Made by a program: the position numbers and the translations under genes. From the NCBI GenBank assembly GCA_009784635.1, contig WRBG01000005.1, forward strand, positions 1-26,236: a DNA stretch of 26,236 bases. The letters run 5' to 3'. The notes below the pieces were generated by a model, which made no database searches, was not told the DNA's origin, and was given only the letters and a program-made list of their open reading frames with translations. This document shows positions 23,648 to 26,236 of this stretch, piece after piece; within the stretch, counting starts at the first letter, position 1; each line of letters begins with the position of its first letter. Origin of the DNA: Bacteroidales bacterium. GTDB taxonomy: Bacteria; Bacteroidota; Bacteroidia; Bacteroidales; UBA932.

Positions 23648-23727
23648 GCTCCGAGTACTGAAACAATAATGAAATGTTAAAGTAACAGAATCTTAGTAAT
23701 TACGTTACTTTAACGTAACATCGGAGC
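23648..23727. repeat. Nested inverted repeats upstream of the receptor gene
   Basis: The outer arms are GCTCCGA (23648-23654) and TCGGAGC (23721-23727), 7 of 7 matching. The inner arms are GTTAAAGTAAC (23676-23686) and GTTACTTTAAC (23704-23714), 11 of 11 matching with a 17-base spacer. The right outer arm ends 2 bases before the receptor -7 box. They could fold as a cruciform or be bound by a dimeric or looping regulator. Confidence 0.6.
23700..23718 (+). promoter_or_regulatory. 19-base near-palindrome, candidate operator of the receptor gene
   Basis: TTACGTTA (23700-23707), spacer CTT, then TAACGTAA (23711-23718) form an 8-base inverted repeat typical of a dimeric regulator site. Its centre is about 21 bases before the -7 box, so it covers the -33 position, where no TTTG is found. 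It could be an activator or repressor site. The regulator is not in the window. Confidence 0.55.
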
Positions 23728-23729
23728 AA

Positions 23730-23737
23730 TACCTTTG
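23730..23737 (+). promoter_or_regulatory. Putative -7 box of the TonB-dependent receptor gene
   Basis: TACCTTTG at 23730-23737 fits TAnnTTTG and is 22 bases before the ATG at 23760. As an alternative reading, GTAAC (23715-23719) with GTC (23737-23739) about 17 bases on resembles an extracytoplasmic-function sigma promoter; I regard this as weaker. Confidence 0.55.
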
Positions 23738-23759
23738 TCGCATGATTTTTTAATTTTAT

Positions 23760-26236
23760 ATGACAAAGTATTTAATGACATGTATTATGTCGATTTGTAT
23801 TGCACTGAGTGCAGTAGCACAAACCGGAGAAATCCGGGGAACAATCATTGATAAATCAACCGGCGAACCAATAGTTGGAGCCGCTGTAGGCGTTGTATCA
23901 TTAACAATCGGAGCCGCGGCTGATGTTGGGGGGAATTACATCGTAAGAGGAGTGCCGCCGGGTACTTACACCTTACGAATTTCTTTTTTATCATACAAAA
24001 CGGTCGAACTTACCGACATTGCCGTGGAAGCAGGTCAGAGTACGGAGGCAAATGTGGCGATGGAAGAAGCAACCACGGAACTCGGAGAAGTAGTTGTTAC
24101 AGCCAGACGCAGAATGAATACGGAAGTAGCCATGATTTCGGCTCAGAGAATTGCCAATTTGGTAGTAAGCGGCGTATCGTCGCAACAAATTACAAGAACT
24201 CAAGACCGAGATGCAGCGGAAGTGATGAGACGTATTCCGGGCATTACGATTATTGAAAATCGTTTTATCATCGCACGAGGATTGTCGCAACGCTACAATA
24301 ACGTATGGGTCAATAATACGGCTATTCCGAGTTCGGAAGCCGATTCACGCGCATTTTCGTATGATATGATACCAAGCGGACAAATCGAAAATTTGATAAT
24401 TGCAAAATCACCTGCACCCGAACTTCCTGCGGATTTTACGGGCGCTTTCGTGAAAGTTACGACAAAAAGCGTGCCCGAAGAAAATTCTACGCAAATCAGC
24501 TACGGAATCAATATGAACACGGAAACGCATTTTCGAGATTTCAACTACGCCAAAGGAAGTCCGACCGACTTTTTAGGTTTTGATAACGGATTTCGTGGAA
24601 TGAGAAGCGTCGTCCCAAGTCAACGTTTCGACAATAGAGACCGGGATTTGGTAAACGAAGTTACGAGCCACGGCTTTAATAACAATTGGGCGATACGCAC
24701 ACGTACACCCATTTGCGACCACCGGTTTTCAGCTATGTTCAATCGTTTTGCCCGATTGCAGAATGGACGTCAGTTGGGCGTGGTAGCAGCGCTAAATTAC
24801 AGCTACAGTTATCACAACATTCAAAACATGACCAACGCACGTTTTGGTATTTACAATAAAAGGGACGATGAACCCACATACGACCGGGATTTTCAAGACG
24901 ACGTTTACACCACCACCGCTAAAGTGGGCGGAATGTTGAATTTGACTTGGAAACTTTCGAATAGCAACCGTTTGGAATTTCGCAACATCTTCAATCAGCA
25001 AGGACGCGACCGATATACGTTCAGAGATGGCTGGCACCATCAAAGCAGCTCGCGTGAACTGCAAGAAGAGGAATACCTCTACAGCAGTCGCAGCACATAC
25101 GCCGGACAGCTTAGCGGAGTGCATTCTCTTCCGAAAATCGGCGATTTAGATTGGATTGCAGGTTATTCGTATGCCAACAGAAATCAACCCGACCGCAGAG
25201 AAATCAACCGAGAAAAAAGATGGGGTTTTTATGAATGGGAAAGCACTGAACGTCAGTTTACTCATTTGAACGAACATGCTTACTCGACAGGATTAAATTT
25301 CAGCCGCCCACTCATTTGGGGAATACTCAAACCTACACTGAAAGCCGGTACATACGCCGAATATCGCTCGCGTGATTATCGCACACGCTATTTCGCTTAT
25401 AGCGACGGCAATCGCCTTAGCTTGCCATCCGATTTTTGGTCTTGGAATATTTCGGAAATGATGCGTCCCGAATGGCTCTCGGCAGATAAATTCTATATAG
25501 GCGATGCTACCGACAATACAAATAATTATAAGGGAGCCAATATGTTGGCAAGCGGATATGCGGCGCTGAACGTTCCTTACGGAAAATTCAACATTTATGC
25601 AGGTGTGCGTTATGAATACAATCTGATGCAACTTACCAAATTTACCCATATAAGCACAGATGATTCAAAAATACTTGATTTCGATCAATCCGGTTTTTTC
25701 CCTTCAGTAAACGCCACTTACAACATCAACCAAACAAACCTGTTGAGGTTTGCCTATGGAAAAACAATCAATCGTCCGGAATTTCGCGAGGTGTCGCCAT
25801 CGAGCTATTATGATTTTGAATTGTTCAGTTACGTGCGTGGAAATGAAAATTTAAAACACGCCTACATTCAGAATTTCGACTTGCGTTATGAAATATATCC
25901 ATCGGCTAACGAAATGCTTTCTTTCGCTTTATTTTACAAAAAATTCACCAATCCTATCGAATGGACATTTAGAGACAATGGCGGAAAATACATCTATATC
26001 TTTGAAAATGCCGACCGTGCTGATAACTACGGCGTGGAAGTGGATGTGAGAAAAAATCTGGATTTCATCGGATTCCCTAATTTTTCACTTGCATTCAACG
26101 GAGCGTTGATTCAAAGCCAAGTGAAGTTCAGTGCAGAAAGTTTGGACCATGACCGTCCAATGCACGGGCAATCGCCCTACGTTGTAAACACAGGACTGTT
26201 TTACCAACGAAACAGACTGAGTGCCGCCATAATGTA
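23760..26236 (+). CDS. TonB-dependent outer-membrane receptor with N-terminal carboxypeptidase-regulatory-like domain (incomplete at the window end)
   Basis: The frame opens at the ATG at 23760 (an in-frame TAA lies just upstream) and stays open for 825 codons to the last base. Residues 1-21 are a signal peptide (ending SAVAQ). A carboxypeptidase-D-regulatory-like beta-sandwich follows (about 24-95, with GEIRGTIIDKSTGEPIVGA). The plug domain comes next (about 110-240, with DAAEVMRRIPGITI and a later FTGAFVKVTTK segment), then alternating beta strands of the barrel with many Tyr, Asn and Arg residues, including the GKTINRPEFREVSPSSYYDFE block found in such receptors. It imports a large substrate that cannot be named. 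No SusD-like partner is visible, and the 3' end is outside the window. By eye the coding sequence is less GC-rich than the NQR genes. Confidence 0.92.
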   Translation, partial: MTKYLMTCIMSICIALSAVAQTGEIRGTIIDKSTGEPIVGAAVGVVSLTIGAAADVGGNYIVRGVPPGTYTLRISFLSYKTVELTDIAVEAGQSTEANVAMEEATTELGEVVVTARRRMNTEVAMISAQRIANLVVSGVSSQQITRTQDRDAAEVMRRIPGITIIENRFIIARGLSQRYNNVWVNNTAIPSSEADSRAFSYDMIPSGQIENLIIAKSPAPELPADFTGAFVKVTTKSVPEENSTQISYGINMNTETHFRDFNYAKGSPTDFLGFDNGFRGMRSVVPSQRFDNRDRDLVNEVTSHGFNNNWAIRTRTPICDHRFSAMFNRFARLQNGRQLGVVAALNYSYSYHNIQNMTNARFGIYNKRDDEPTYDRDFQDDVYTTTAKVGGMLNLTWKLSNSNRLEFRNIFNQQGRDRYTFRDGWHHQSSSRELQEEEYLYSSRSTYAGQLSGVHSLPKIGDLDWIAGYSYANRNQPDRREINREKRWGFYEWESTERQFTHLNEHAYSTGLNFSRPLIWGILKPTLKAGTYAEYRSRDYRTRYFAYSDGNRLSLPSDFWSWNISEMMRPEWLSADKFYIGDATDNTNNYKGANMLASGYAALNVPYGKFNIYAGVRYEYNLMQLTKFTHISTDDSKILDFDQSGFFPSVNATYNINQTNLLRFAYGKTINRPEFREVSPSSYYDFELFSYVRGNENLKHAYIQNFDLRYEIYPSANEMLSFALFYKKFTNPIEWTFRDNGGKYIYIFENADRADNYGVEVDVRKNLDFIGFPNFSLAFNGALIQSQVKFSAESLDHDRPMHGQSPYVVNTGLFYQRNRLSAAIM

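Larger units (their letters stand above)
23473..23759. other. Divergent intergenic region between moxR and the TonB-dependent receptor (287 bases)
   Basis: No gene is present. From left to right it contains the moxR leader and -7 box (to 23525), a perfect 16-base palindrome (23582-23597), a GC-richer stretch with short hairpins (23599-23660), nested inverted repeats (23648-23727) and the receptor -7 box (23730-23737). The 23599-23670 part is not recognised. Confidence 0.6.

Noticed and set aside
23610..23666. Hammerhead-ribozyme-like core (GTGATGAG followed later by GAAAC)
   Set aside because: The invariant core begins C-U-G-A-N-G-A; here the first base is G, so the C3-G8 pair is lost, and no proper stem II lies between the two blocks.
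23676..23737. Invertible (phase-variable) promoter of the receptor
   Set aside because: The -7 box lies outside both pairs of inverted repeats and the inner spacer is only 17 bases, so inversion would not turn the promoter round; no recombinase is in the window.
1..26236. tRNA, rRNA, CRISPR array, insertion sequence or known riboswitch
   Set aside because: No cloverleaf, spaced direct repeats, transposase or conserved riboswitch core was found on reading both strands; a computed scan was not possible.

Overview
The window looks like a chromosomal segment of a Bacteroidota bacterium, probably of the order Bacteroidales. The evidence is a Na+-translocating NADH:quinone reductase (NQR) operon, a complete moxR-DUF58-batABCDE cluster in its usual order, a DUF4290 protein (a family essentially limited to this phylum), a TonB-dependent receptor with an N-terminal carboxypeptidase-regulatory-like domain, and several -7 boxes of the form TAnnTTTG typical of this phylum. 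Nearly all the sequence is coding, and most genes within a run are separated by a few bases or overlap.

Bases 1-6269 (+ strand) carry the 3' part of nqrA, complete nqrB, nqrC, nqrD, nqrE and nqrF, and then a secreted type II L-asparaginase that starts at the base after the nqrF stop. The key cofactor residues are present: the flavinylation threonines of NqrB and NqrC, the four cysteines of the NqrD/NqrE membrane iron-sulfur site, and the 2Fe-2S cysteines of NqrF. Together they form a respiratory sodium pump.

Bases 6216-8036 (- strand) hold an RsmF-like rRNA m5C methyltransferase and, upstream of it, a small SRPBCC protein with a structured leader and a very good promoter. Bases 8352-9192 (+) hold a small accessory-looking pair, an XRE-type HTH protein and an ORF6N protein. 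These are followed by pyrE (-) and a Nudix hydrolase (+), transcribed divergently from a 56-base gap with overlapping -7 boxes.

Bases 10311-23472 (- strand) are one long co-directional gene run. In transcription order it is moxR, a DUF58 protein, a membrane-anchored exported protein, batA, batB, batC, batD, batE, a DUF4290 protein, murA, ftsK and lolA-like. It joins a MoxR/von Willebrand-factor-A envelope system (historically linked to aerotolerance) with peptidoglycan precursor synthesis, chromosome segregation at division and lipoprotein carriage. The MurA carries Asp where the fosfomycin-sensitive enzymes have the reactive Cys.

Bases 23473-23759 are an intergenic control region with nested inverted repeats and a 19-base near-palindrome placed just upstream of a -7 box. 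It precedes a TonB-dependent outer-membrane receptor (23760 to the window end, incomplete). No tRNA, rRNA, CRISPR array, insertion sequence or obvious defence system was seen. I find no convincing new multi-gene system here. The most interesting non-coding signals are the receptor operator region and the SRPBCC leader.
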